NCBI GenBank assembly: GCA_021397835.1
Contig: JAJFZO010000407.1
Location: 1,922,001 to 1,986,000, forward strand
Source: Moringa oleifera
Lineage: Eukaryota; Streptophyta; Magnoliopsida; Brassicales; Moringaceae
Direction: 5' to 3'
Length of the DNA stretch: 64,000 bases
Shown here in pieces: positions 47,301 to 57,899 of the stretch (its first letter is position 1; every line of letters begins with the position of its first letter). The notes under the pieces were generated by a model, which ran no database searches, was not told the origin of the DNA, and saw nothing but the letters and a program-made list of their open reading frames with translations. A program made the position numbers and the translations under genes.

Positions 47301-49480
47301 TAAGGAGAGAAACTTTTTTTATATGATCTTTATTTTTTATTCAAAATTATAATATACAAACAAATTTATAAGATGATTAATATTTTATTATTAATTTTTA
47401 ATATTTCACAATCATCACCTAATATCTCGTATTAGTCCGTAACACAATCAAAAGCATCTTATCTAATTTAATATTATTTAATTGGGTTTCAAATTTTAAA
47501 TCATCTTTCACACTAAAATGCCCAAATCTAAATCATTATAACGGGAAAAAGATTGGAGTTAGGGTTACGGTTTGGATTTAAATTCAAGTTTGGGTTAGGG
47601 TTTGTAAAGTTTAAAACTAAAAAAAGAAAACATTAAGGAAAGTTAGGTGTCTTGTCCTGAGATGTCTATTTTGCTTTTATAATTTGTTGAATATATGCAA
47701 AAGAACCTAACCCGATCCTTTCTTAATCTAAAATTTTATATGGTGCACATTTACCTTATCTTATCTTCATAAATTTCTCCAACATTATTATTTTTTCTTT
47801 TCTTTTCCGCCAAACAGAGTTAATTGTTTGACAACAACATTTAGGGCAAAAGCTGGTGGTGGGCTCGCTCCAAGGCCCATATCCCACATGGATATGATTC
47901 CCCATCTTACTTTTCTTTTAATCTCTTTTTTTTTTTTTAATAATAATTTCCCATTAATTATTAAGAATAAATCCCTCATTTTGTTCTTTCAAATTCTAAT
48001 TTGAAGTATCCATCTCTCTACAACAAAGACATGATAACTTACCCTTCCCCTTCACTCACCCACTTTAAACTAAGTTTTACCATGCACTCTATGTTTTTTT
48101 ATAATTATTTTATTTAATTTTTAAGTGTTAATAAATATTTTTTTAAAAAATCTAATGAATAAAAAAATAACTGATTTGTTAAAATTAAAAAAATCATCAA
48201 AAATCAAGGTATGTCACACTTATTTCCAATTGAACTCAGACGTCTTGACTTTGGGATTTTTCTAACATTTTTCTTCATCGTTAAATGTTTTGTTGTTGGT
48301 AATAATCCCTACAATGATTTGATGTGAAACGGGAAAATTTTGGAACTCCAAAATCAAACTAATGTTAATGGTTTCGTTTCATTGCTGCAAATTTTAATGT
48401 CTCCCTTTGATTGATTAATGATGATTTTCTCTTTATTATCTGTCCAATGATTGATGTCAAAGCAAGATTAACTAGCCGTTAATTCATCTTAATCATCAAA
48501 ATGGTCCACATGATTCAAGAGTTAAAGCACTTGCTTAATTTATCCTTAGCTATTTGCATGAATTTAATTTTCCAGATATTTAATACAATATCGTAGTTTT
48601 TAATTAATATAAAATATTTTTATTTTAATATTTAAGTAAAATTCATATTCTATTTTTTAAATATAGTGTGATTTTTTACTCGTGTTTTCTACTATCACGT
48701 ACCAAACTAATTTGGTGAAGCATTGAGAATGCAATACTTAAAGATACTTTGTTTGGCTACTGAGATAGTCTTAGTCCAAACAAAAACATACGACATTCCA
48801 CCAGACACCAGGCATACAAGCAGATAGAAAAACGACGGCGAGGTGTTCGTTTTTTGTCCGTGTGGGGCTATCGTTGTAACCAAACACACTCTGTGCTGGC
48901 ATCCACCAATGTACGGTAAGCCTTTCTTGCTCCTTAAATAACAAGACTGGATGATTACATGCGTGCGCGTCCAGTGAAAGATCAACTTCCCAATTGACGC
49001 ACGTGTCAGATCCATCATCCAATGACAGCCAATCCGTCCTTCTGCCCTAAGTATCTCAAAATTTACCAAATTGTACTGAAATTTCCGGGATATCTTAGAC
49101 GTTTCCGTTACAAACAAACCGACCCACCCGAACCGACGGTGTCATAACCTGGGCCAAGCCGACGTCTAAGGCCATCTCCTACTTAGATTCGGTCCCTACG
49201 TTCAACAGGCTGTCAGATTGGGCTTGGATCGGTCATATTAGAGGCCCGCATTTCCCTTCGGTTTTAACCTGACCAGTTGGGCCATGAGACCCGAAAGGAA
49301 CAACTGAAGAATCAAAGTAAGATAAAAAAAAAAAGGGAAAAAGTTCTCATAGTACTTATTTAACTTTCTTACAGTCCATGTCCTTTGTTTCCTGTAACAC
49401 ATCCGAAACAGACAGAACATTCAAGAACAAGAAGAAAGAAGGTTGAAATCAGAAGGACAGGCTTTCAGTTTTTGAGGTTA
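41341..49480. other. 8-kb A+T-rich intergenic region
   Basis: No gene supported. More balanced islands occur at about 41,480–41,680, 42,480–42,960, 46,060–46,250, 46,370–46,800 and 48,680–49,300. The 46.5-kb island has a 100-codon plus frame starting MNIPVHMGDQPRMNKFEGG that I do not recognise. A TA microsatellite is at about 41,710. The 48.7–49.4 kb island includes a CACGTG core near 49,000 and may be the 3' region of the LEA-like gene or a relic. No tRNA or transposon protein was seen. Confidence 0.6.
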
Positions 49481-49939
49481 TCAGGTGATAATGTTTAAGC
49501 GAGGATCAACTTCAACCCTGGCGACGCCCTCTGCAGCCTCTTTCGCCACCTCAACCTCGCCAACAACCAAGCCCGCTACGTCACTCTTCTCACCGGGCAA
49601 GATCCTCTCCTCTTCCTCCTCGTCCACGTAGTTAGGGTCCCTTTTGTCGATCGCAACTGGAGCCACTTCCAGCTCATTCTCGATAGGGCCGCCGGGCCCC
49701 TCCCACGTGTACTTCCCGCCGTGGCCAGACTTCGGTGGAGGTCTTCCGATGCCGATTCCGTCAGCCGGGTGACGGTCCATGCGGTGCACCCCTTTGTCCA
49801 TGAGCTTCTTCTCTATGTATTTGATGGTGTCGACATTGTGAGTTTTCACTGCCACCTTCTCCACCCTCTTTCGACCCTCCTCGTCATGGGTCACTGCCCT
49901 GATCGTTACCGTATCTTTCGGGTCGTCAATGGGTTTCAT
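49481..49939 (-). CDS. small hydrophilic LEA-like protein
   Basis: Encodes 152 residues in one exon, rich in Glu, Asp, Lys, Gly and Val, with no Cys, no signal peptide and no membrane segment; probably largely unfolded. Notable stretches are DTIKYIEKKLMDKGVHRMDRH, GRPPPKSGHGGKYTWEGPGG (about 67–85), an acidic run DEEEEE, and a C-terminus LVVGEVEVAKEAAEGVARVEV. I recall plant-wide homologues with the same HGGKYTWEGP core, usually annotated as uncharacterised or late-embryogenesis-abundant-like, but cannot name the Arabidopsis gene. The promoter carries two ACGTG G-box/ABRE cores and a TATA box, in keeping with ABA, drought or seed expression. The biochemical role is unknown; a stress-protectant role is inferred from composition and promoter only. 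Confidence 0.75.
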   Translation of the reverse strand: MKPIDDPKDTVTIRAVTHDEEGRKRVEKVAVKTHNVDTIKYIEKKLMDKGVHRMDRHPADGIGIGRPPPKSGHGGKYTWEGPGGPIENELEVAPVAIDKRDPNYVDEEEEERILPGEKSDVAGLVVGEVEVAKEAAEGVARVEVDPRLNIIT

Positions 49940-50031
49940 CGTTCTTTCCTCCTCTTCGATTCTTTAACTCACTTTCAGCTTCTCTGTCTTGATTTTCGTC
50001 TGCAGGACGCCATTTCCCGGAGAGAGTAACC

Positions 50032-50124
50032 TGATTTATAGGCACGTGCACTATTTAAGATACTGAAACTGGAAGGTACTGGAAGGGGATGGACTAGGTG
50101 GTGCCAGAATGTTCTGCCACGTGG
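50032..50124 (-). promoter_or_regulatory. TATA box and two G-box/ABRE motifs of the LEA-like gene
   Basis: On the minus strand a TATA box (CCTATAAATC, 50,033–50,042) sits about 95 bp before the ATG. Immediately upstream is CACGTG (50,043–50,048), and a second, palindromic CCACGTGG lies at 50,117–50,124. Two ACGTG cores about 70 bp apart fit the coupled-ABRE pattern of ABA-responsive genes. Confidence 0.65.
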
Positions 50125-50550
50125 TCCCATGCACATGTTGCCAAGTTTCAATGTCAGCTTCTGGTCAAGCCGCTTGGGACCCACTCAGCCAGCTAAGCCT
50201 CACTAGTCACTATCATTTCTGGCCTCTGATCAAAATCTACCGCCATGCCCATTTCTTCATTAATTTCTTTTCTCTTTGCTTCCTTTGATAAATGAGTTTA
50301 CGAGGTTTGGTTTGTTCTCTGGGCTACAATTCCTGCGGTGAGCCCATTCAATTACAAGTCCTTTTTAGTGTCTCTTTAGTGCTCACTGCTCAGCAAGTCG
50401 AAGACCAATGATTCATTTTCCTTGACTCAGGAGACTTAACTCGCAAGTAGAGACCATGAACTTTGACCAAAAACACTTATTTACCCATCTACGAATAGCT
50501 CACTTTAATTGCACAAAGAAGTTGAGTCCTTATCCCTTTGTAAGGAAACG

Positions 50551-51924
50551 ATGGCAGAGGCAGTCGACTCTGGCTCGATTACTCACGAGAAGTCTGTCTC
50601 CGGCGGCAGCCAGACCGGCGAAGATCATGAAAATACAGAAATCGACTGTGGCCTTTCGCTGGAGAAGTTGAATCTTGGGCCGAAGAAGAAACTACTCGTT
50701 CTTAGCATAAATGGGTTGCTTGTCCACAGAGTTTACGTCTATGACAAGCATAAGCTGAGAATAAACCGCCGTGCTGATGCGAGATATGGAAACCATCTGG
50801 GTAATAGCGTCAGACACGAAGGATCCTGTTTACGGCATTGTTTTCATAATTCCCTGGGCAGCTTTTTCTGATGAATTCCTATTTGTTTATGCAGTTTTCA
50901 AGAGGCCTTTCTGTGATAAGTTCATGAGCTTCTGCTTTGAGAGATTCGAAGTGGGCATTTGGTCCTCTGCCCGAGAGTCAGTAGATTTCTCTTTCCTTCT
51001 TTCTTTTTTTTCTTAAAAAAAAGGAGTTTATTTTCGTTCATCTTATGATTTTGTTCTTGTTGATTGATAGACGAAACATTCATGGTGTCTTGGAAAGTGT
51101 AATGGGAGATTTAAGGAACAAGCTTCTGTTTGTTTGGGTAAGCAAAAGCAACATTTAAGTTAAAAAAAAAAAAAACAGGCCTTTCATGTATTCCATAACG
51201 ACTCTTCCTTTATTGAAGCAAAGTTCAAGAAACTGCAATAAATAATCGTGAAAAAGATCAAATAGATAATGGACTTAACTTGTGTATAGGATCAAGACGA
51301 ATGCACTGATTCTGGATTCAAGTCCCTGGAGAAGATAGGAAAGCCTCTGTATTTGAAGGAACTGAAGAAAGTATGGGAGACAATCAATGAACAAATTCCA
51401 GGAAGAAGCAGTCAGTTCTCTGAATCAGATACATTGTTGATAGATGATAAACCTTACAAAGCTCTACTCAACCCTGTAACTTCAATGGCCTAACTTTTCT
51501 TCTGGGTTTTGATTTACAGTGCAAAACATGCTAACTTATTGGTTTTATCTTGTGGGTTTTGTGGAACCCTTGTTGCAGCCTAACACAGGTATCTACCCTG
51601 AGCCATACAGTGCAGAGAACACTTATGATCAAGCCCTAGGTGAGCCTGAAGTAGCAAAGAAAAAGAGAGGGAAAGCACTATTGCCTGTTTGGTTCATATC
51701 CATGTTTTGCTAACTTTAATTAATTTGGTTGGTTTGATGACTTAGATCCTAAGGGGAAGCTGGGGTTGTTCTTGGATGGCCTGGCTGGTGCAGAAGATGT
51801 GCAGTCATATGTGGAGGAAAATTCATTTGGGCAGCCTGCGGTCACCTCTTCCCATCCTGAATGGTTCTATTACTCCAAGATTATTCGAAGACTTTCACAA
51901 AGGAAGAGCTCCATCAAGATATGA
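50551..51924 (+). CDS. FCP1/HAD-like protein without catalytic Asp (probable pseudophosphatase)
   Basis: Six exons: 50551–50800, 50895–50976, 51071–51137, 51290–51475, 51579–51639, 51746–51924, all GT–AG. The sum is 825 nt, 274 residues. A plant branch of the NLI-interacting/FCP1 homology HAD family: FKRPFCDKFMSFCFERFEVGIWSSA, then GDLRNKLLFVW and TLLIDDKPYKALLNP (Asp185–186), then a C-terminal region typical of the branch (LFLDGLAGAEDVQSYVEENSFGQP). FCP1/SCP phosphatases need D-x-D-x-T/V; here that position reads LLVLSINGLL (residues 48–57), so the nucleophile is Ser52 and the second acid is Asn54. Phosphatase activity is therefore unlikely. Residues 1–44 are variable and acidic. A broken tandem copy follows 1 kb downstream. 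Confidence 0.88.
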
Positions 51925-52939
51925 CTTTAGCACAAAATTTGGATATTGAAGTTACATGTTTGCATTTCACAATTTGTGAAGAAGAAGAGAATCACCATGC
52001 TTCGGAAATAAGGATACTCTTTTAAGTTTCTTCTGTTTACTGAGAAAACTTCAATTCCAAGCAAAGTGAACAATTCTCACTCTCTTGTCCTACCATTTTG
52101 TTTAATGTTAAGACTCTTTTTGAGACTTTCTTAGAGTTCCTGAGCTTCTAATCTTTCAAGACATAAATTCAAATTTGGTGAACAAATTACAGTAAATTTG
52201 GTACCATGTGATTGAACTCTTAACTATTCTTGAAAATTGAAATAAAAATGAACTGGCCCCTTTGAAATCTGATTACCCAGATATGAATACAAAATAAATG
52301 TTGTTTAATGATTGTGAACTTGCTAGTCCAATGGTCCTCTCGGTTCTTTATATAAACCCCACAGGGAGGGCTGGTTCAGGCTGAAACAAGCTGTGCATGG
52401 TAAAAATGGCAGAGCAGCAATAGGGCGCAAAAGAGCACATACGAAGGGGAGGAAGAAGATTCGAGCACATTAAATGTCTTTCTCCATTTAATGAGAATAT
52501 TCCACTAACAAATAACCATGTGAAAATTTTCAAATTTGATAAAGCAGAATATTTCATCCCACCCATCTCTTGTTGTGTATACATCTATTATTATATAAAT
52601 GGATACATAAAACAGAAACTGTAAGATGGCAAAATTAATCTGACAGTTAATCCATTCTTAATGGCAGTGTGCTATTACCCATGAAAGCATTCAAAGTGGC
52701 GTCGTGGGAAGTGATGCAAAGCCGATATCTTTCTTGCGACTCTGCAAATTCATCAAGTTGTATATTAAAGATAGCAGTCTCATGATTAAACGCTGCTCGT
52801 TATCCTCAATTTTTGTGGGTTCCAAGGAGTTCAGTGGCTCCATGTCTTCTCTGGGACAAATAATTGCATCTCCCCGAAAATTTTGGTTATATAAATCCAC
52901 GAATAACATCCTCTTTTGGCTAAACAGTAGCCACTGAAA
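51925..52939. other. spacer between tandem FCP1-like copies
   Basis: Contains the probable 3' UTR of the upstream gene and, around 52,347, a TTTATATAAACC TATA-like element about 590 bp before the start of the broken copy. No other gene is supported. Confidence 0.5.
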
Positions 52940-54290
52940 ATGGCAGGGAGCAACACGAATAAGAAGCATAAGTGCACCTACAAAGAAGAAGCTAAAGATT
53001 TGCAGAAAGAGCAAGCAAAAGCTGTACACCTGGAGGAATCAGCAGCTACTTCCAATGACAGTTTAACTCAACTCGGACCCACAAGACACAAGAAACTCCT
53101 AATACTTAGCTTAGGTGGTTTGCTATGCCACAGGGTCTGGAGTGATAAAAATCTCAAGAGCTCCATACAACGCAGCCCTGATTATGACAATTCGATCTTT
53201 AAGAGCCAGTACCTAATAATCTTCTTCTTGTTCCTTTTTCCCTGCTGAGTCTTTTTTTTATTCAGTATTTTCTGTGTCTCACGCATGCAGTGTACAAGAG
53301 GCCCTACTGTGAAGACTTCATTGAATTCTGCCTTGAGAATTTTCAAGTGGGAATTTGGTCAACTGCAAAGGTGCAGGAGTCAGGGTACTTCGTAATCTTT
53401 CTTCTCTCAGGTTTTCTATATGACTCAGGCAGTCTGGTCGAATGCCCTGTGTCAAAAACAGATGGCATGGGGACAGAACCCTTGATTGTGTCGCGGGGGG
53501 ACTGAAAAGAAAGTTTCTGTTAGCTTGGGTAAATTTTCAATTCTTTGGAAGCTCATTTTCATTCAATAACCTGTGTGAAAAACTTTAACATATCCTAACA
53601 TGTTCTTGTTTTTCTAGGACCAGAGTCAGTGTACTAATACTGGTTTCGGTACTTTGGCAAATGAAAAGAAACCTAATTTCTTGAAGGATTTTGACAGGTT
53701 GTGAGTGTGGAAGGGAAATAGCAGTCATCTGTTCTATCTCTCATGTTCCTCCAGTCCTTTTTCTGCATCGGACACTTTGATGATTGATGATGAACCCTAC
53801 AAGGCACTTCTGAATCCTGTAAGGTAGCTGCCCATTAAATTCATATAGTTCAATTAGTCTCTGGTCTTTACAGCCTCATTATTGCTATTTGCAGCCTCAC
53901 ACAGCAATATTCCCTAAAACATACAAAGCACACACACTGATGACAATGTTTTAGGTTAGAGAATCACTCTTCATTCATTCTTTATCCGTTCGTCTTCATA
54001 ATTATAGAAGATAGAAGATAGAATACATATGATGAGTTCTGACCACTTCAAGTCGATGATTCTAACATGTCTAAGTCATTCATAATTATAGAAGATAGAA
54101 TACCAATGAAAAGCTGTTTATCCTTGTTTATTAGGTCCATAAGGCAAGCTGCGGAGCTTCTTGGCTGGTCTGGTAGATGCATATGATGTTCCTTCATATG
54201 TCCAAGAAGACCCTTTTTGACAGCCTGCCATAACACCACAGCATCCCGATCGGGCATACTACTCTGAAATTAAAAGATTGGCTCTACTTC
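52940..54290 (+). pseudogene. broken tandem paralogue of the FCP1/HAD-like gene
   Basis: Exon order matches the gene at 50,551. Exon 1 (52,940–53,210) starts MAGSNTNKKHK and has KKLLILSLGGLLCHRVW. Exon 2 (53,291–53,370) reads YKRPYCEDFIEFCLENFQVGIWSTA. Exon 3 (about 53,480–53,530) reads RTLDCVAGGLKRKFLLAW in another frame. Exon 4 starts at about 53,618 (DQSQCTNTGFGTLANEKK), has an in-frame TGA, then DTLMIDDEPYKALLNP. Exon 5 (near 53,896) reads PHTAIFPKTYKAHT, where an AC-repeat two bases too long shifts the frame. Exon 6 (54,136–54,290) reads LRSFLAGLVDAYDVPSYVQ and has TGA where the intact copy has the Gly codon GGG (PF-stop-QP). The exon 1/2 junction is also out of phase. Two or more of these lesions cannot be spliced away, so it is a pseudogene. 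The catalytic Asp is missing here too (LSLGG). Confidence 0.85.
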
Positions 54291-54921
54291 TCTGAAATTA
54301 AAAGTCATTTTGATGAAAGTCAACTTCAGCTACCCAGTGGGTTAGGGGATTTGGTATGGGGTACTTTCTGATGGGATATTACACCTTGCCCTATTTTGTG
54401 TAATCATGCAATGGAATGTGTGTACTAACATCCAAAGTCTGTGTTTTCAGTTCCACCACATCCATTGTGTGGTGAGTATATTTGATAGCAGATACAGAAC
54501 AAGTTCTGATCTTCTAGATCCAAGATGTAATTAATTAAACAACAAGGCAAAAGATAGTTGGCAAGACGCAGCAACTTAAATGATTTTCAATGTCTAAAAG
54601 TAGCCATAGATCATTATCAGTATTTCGGTGAAACAAGAATGATCCTACCAGCAAAGCCAAAACTAAAAAAGAGGCCAAATTTCTTACCAATTCCTAACAA
54701 TCTGATAGAATTCTAAAAAAAATATTTGTTTGTCAACAAATCTAGTTGTCATAATAACACTGCAAATCAATTAGTTTAATTCAGAATAACCTGTCAGCCT
54801 CTGAGTCATTAAAGTACACCTGAAACAGAAGCGCAAGATAAGGAATTGGATCAGAGATAAAATCTCTTTGCTTTCTCTGAAAGGAGAAACAGACAGAACA
54901 AATGACTAACCTCGTATCATC

Positions 54922-57681
54922 CTATTCACTGGGCACAGATATGTTGATGTCAGGAGATGGCCGATGAATAGATGTGGGTTCTGAGACATTCCAACCAGCA
55001 GAATTTGAAGATGTAGCATTAAGTTGCATATCATTTGGGCGGTTATCTGTTTCTCCATGTTTTTGTTCATAAACCGGAGATATTGGAGTCAAACATGTTT
55101 CACCATCAGGTTTAGCTTGTGAGATTGGTCTTGCAGCTGTGACCGTATCTGGAGTAGCTGGGATCCCAGAGGGTGCAGTATGCTCCCGATAATGCTTCCT
55201 TTTGTGTGCTTTATAGCCATTGGGCATGAAGCTTCCTATCACAATCTAAGAAATGAAAAACAAAAGCAACTTCAATGGTAATAAAATTTGCAGAGTGGTG
55301 GTGTGATTTGCAATTGGCACTGGAGTGTCCTCATTCAGTACTAGAAACAAATCCATTTTTCTTTAGCAGATCAGATAGAGAAAAAGAGTAGAAAAGGTTC
55401 TTACTTGGATGGGGCTAGCAGCTGTTAACAAACCAGCAACAGCACCACCAATTACACGGCCATCAGGTCCAGCCAATGAAACACTTAATCCACCAGTTCT
55501 ACTTCTTACACCACCAGTATCACTGAGTGTAAATGACCCAGATAACGACAATATCTCAAATCGACCCTGCAGAGAGAAAGAAAGAAAATTAAAAAAGCAT
55601 GCATTCAATATCAATTACTAGCCTGTTAATTCCACAAGTACATAAACCATTATCAGATTATTGGAGGACACAACCAAGCACAAAAGAAAAATTGCATTCA
55701 AGCACACCGAGTGAACAATTCCTTCACAAAATGGTAAAAAGTGAATACTCTGAGAATCAATTGAAACAAGCAATCAGCAGGTAGTAGAAATCTCCACTTC
55801 AATTTATATAAAACATTAATCATGCAGGAAGACAAATATGTTGTTTACATTGTCACTGTGTTTAGCCAGGTGCTTTTCAGCACGTTGTGGCAAGTGAAAA
55901 CAAGATTAATGGACTATACAATGCCCTAGTTCTAGGAAACCTCTCTAGAATCAGCTTTGTTCAGCATCTTTAGTCTTTATGTTTTTTAGACTGCTGCAGA
56001 ATATATATAATCCAGAAATTAAACAGAAAAAGGGTAACTTCATCAGCTACAATGGGAGAGGGGAAGCAAGGAGGCAGGGTTTAAGCTGACATTCAAGCAA
56101 TTTGACAAAGAAATGAAGAACAAAATATCTAGAGCACTCCTATGAGCATAAGGTCATGCCTCATATGTCAAGATACCACCAGAAGAACCGGGTTGGCGGA
56201 TAGTAACATTAGAAACAGCACCATTGGCAGATAGAACACAAATTCCTCGAGGCCCCTTCTGAGAAAATAAAAGAATTTTCCCTGCAACATCCTGCAGAAA
56301 TGGAGTGTGTTCTCTATTACAGAAACTGCAGGCAATAAAAATACAATAATTTTAACTTGATCAATTTCATATTTTTGAGCATTACCTCCCCAGTATTAAC
56401 AGTAACTACATGAGGTGTGAAGTCCCCTCCGGCCGTATTTGCAAACAACTCACCTTCACAGATCAAAGTCCAAATTTGAGCTTTATACTGTCAAAATAAT
56501 CTCAAGCAAATTGCTAATTTGAAAAGAGCAGCCATGGAGCAATGCACTCAATCATCTGTATAATCTAATCCCATCATCAGCATGACAAATCTGCTCTAAG
56601 GAAATAAGCTTTCACCAGAAGAACTCAAAGAATTTGGTATTATGGTACCAAGTTTCTAATTTGAAAAGAGTAACCATGGAGCAATGCACTCAATCATCTG
56701 TACTATCTAATCCCATCATCAGTATGACAAATCTGCTCTAAGGAAATAAACTTTCACCAGAAGAACCCAAAGAATTTGGTATTATGGTACCAAGTTTATT
56801 TTCAAAGGAGGAGGAGGTACAATTAATAAAACCTTAATTCCACTAATCCAACCAGTTTCATGTACCAGTGCCATTCTTTGGTAAACTGAAATTAAGAACT
56901 CAAAACCCATAAAAATCAACCTTGTGTGAATTAACTAACCCTCCTATGGTTGGTGAGAAAATAGTTGAAAAATGAATTGGTAAAGGAAGTTTCAGTCCTC
57001 AATATCCTCTCTCTTGTTCCCCAGAGATTACATTTTCGTTTTTTGCCCCTTGCTATGAACTTTTGATACCAGTTATTCGGCGAAAAGAAAGCCCTAAGCC
57101 TCAATCCCCTTCACTAACTCCATTTTCGCAGCTACTTTAAAACAAAAAGAAACGAAGCAACCAACCAACTACTGCACTCTACCTTTCTTTCTGTAATTTC
57201 TTTTGAGTTGTTGTTGATGTGACTCACCTAGAGAAGCAAGGAGCTGCCAGTTACCAGAGCCAGGAGGCCTGCCTCTACCTCTCTTAGAAGAGAACTCAGG
57301 CGAAGGAGAGAGAGAGAAGCCAGGTGGTGATGACACCCCAACTGGATATGGAACCCTTAGGTTCCCATCAGCGTCATACTTTCTTGGCCTCCCTCTTTTC
57401 TTCTTCCCAAACAAATCCCCAACACTACTGCTCCCTAGTCCTCCTGATCCTGGTGTTATTGCTGTTGTCGTTGTCATCGTCATCGTTGTTGCTGTCCCTT
57501 CTGTTGTGGCTGCTGCACCACCACCAAGGCTTCTCTCGATGCCCATGCCCATGCTCATGCTCATGTTAATATCCATGTTCACTAGCGGTGATGGCACCAC
57601 TAGGTTGCTCATTACCGGTGGTGGTGAGTCACTCATCGAGTTTCCCGGTGACCCAGATACAGTGTTCTCCTTTTCCTCCAT
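54922..57681 (-). CDS. AT-hook motif nuclear-localised protein (AHL, two AT-hooks + PPC domain)
   Basis: Five exons: 57681–57228, 56453–56386, 56291–56160, 55566–55405, 55245–54922. The sum is 1,140 nt, 379 residues. Residues 1–90 are low-complexity with Met/Ser, Gly and Thr runs. AT-hook 1 is KKRGRPRKY (about 94–102); AT-hook 2 is RGRGRPPGSGN (about 134–144). The PPC/DUF296 domain runs from about 152 to 285 (FTPHVVTVNTGEDVAGKI, GICVLSANGAVSNVTIRQP, GRFEILSLSGSF at 219), with GRFEIL the motif needed for partner contact. The C-terminus is polar. Two AT-hooks place it in the intron-bearing type II AHL clade. These proteins bind the minor groove of A+T-rich DNA as homo- or heterotrimers and tune growth and flowering. 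Intron 3 uses a GC donor; intron 1 contains a 142-bp tandem duplication. Confidence 0.93.
56514..56797. repeat. 142-bp tandem duplication in AHL intron 1
   Basis: Two head-to-tail copies, 56,514–56,655 and 56,656–56,797, each starting CTAATTTGAAAAGAG and ending GGTATTATGGTACCAAGTT. Only about seven differences by eye, about 95% identical, so a recent event. Confidence 0.92.
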
Positions 57682-57848
57682 CGGAACAAGAGAGAAAGTA
57701 AGAGATATATAGATAGAGAAAGAGAACCAGAAAGAAAGAAAGAGAGAGAGAGGTTTGAACGAAGAGAGTGCAATGCAAATGGCGCCAGAAGTAGGAATAG
57801 TATTGAAGGTGGTGTTCCTTTTTTAACTTTGATGAGAGAGAGACAGTG

Positions 57849-57858
57849 ATTTTATAAA
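57849..57858 (-). promoter_or_regulatory. candidate TATA box of the AHL gene
   Basis: Minus strand TTTATAAAAT, about 170 bp before the start codon. Between it and the ATG lie GA-rich tracts (about 57,690–57,755), a common plant core-promoter/leader feature. Confidence 0.55.
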
Positions 57859-57899
57859 CTTCCCTCCATTAATGGTGGAGAAGAAAAAAAGGGAAGCTC

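Noticed and set aside
47540..47610. Short GGTTAGGGTTT-like stretch suggestive of telomere repeats
   Set aside because: Only one or two imperfect units of TTTAGGG type, irregular spacing; not an interstitial telomere array.
48707..49117. 136-codon minus-strand frame
   Set aside because: Overlapping frames of similar length and no conserved motif; probably open by chance in a more balanced island.
53618..53820. Mid-exon TGA in the broken FCP1-like copy as the decisive lesion
   Set aside because: It could in principle be removed by a short GT–AG intron (GACAG|GTTGTGAGT … CCTCCAG), so the pseudogene call rests on the exon 5 frameshift and exon 6 stop instead.
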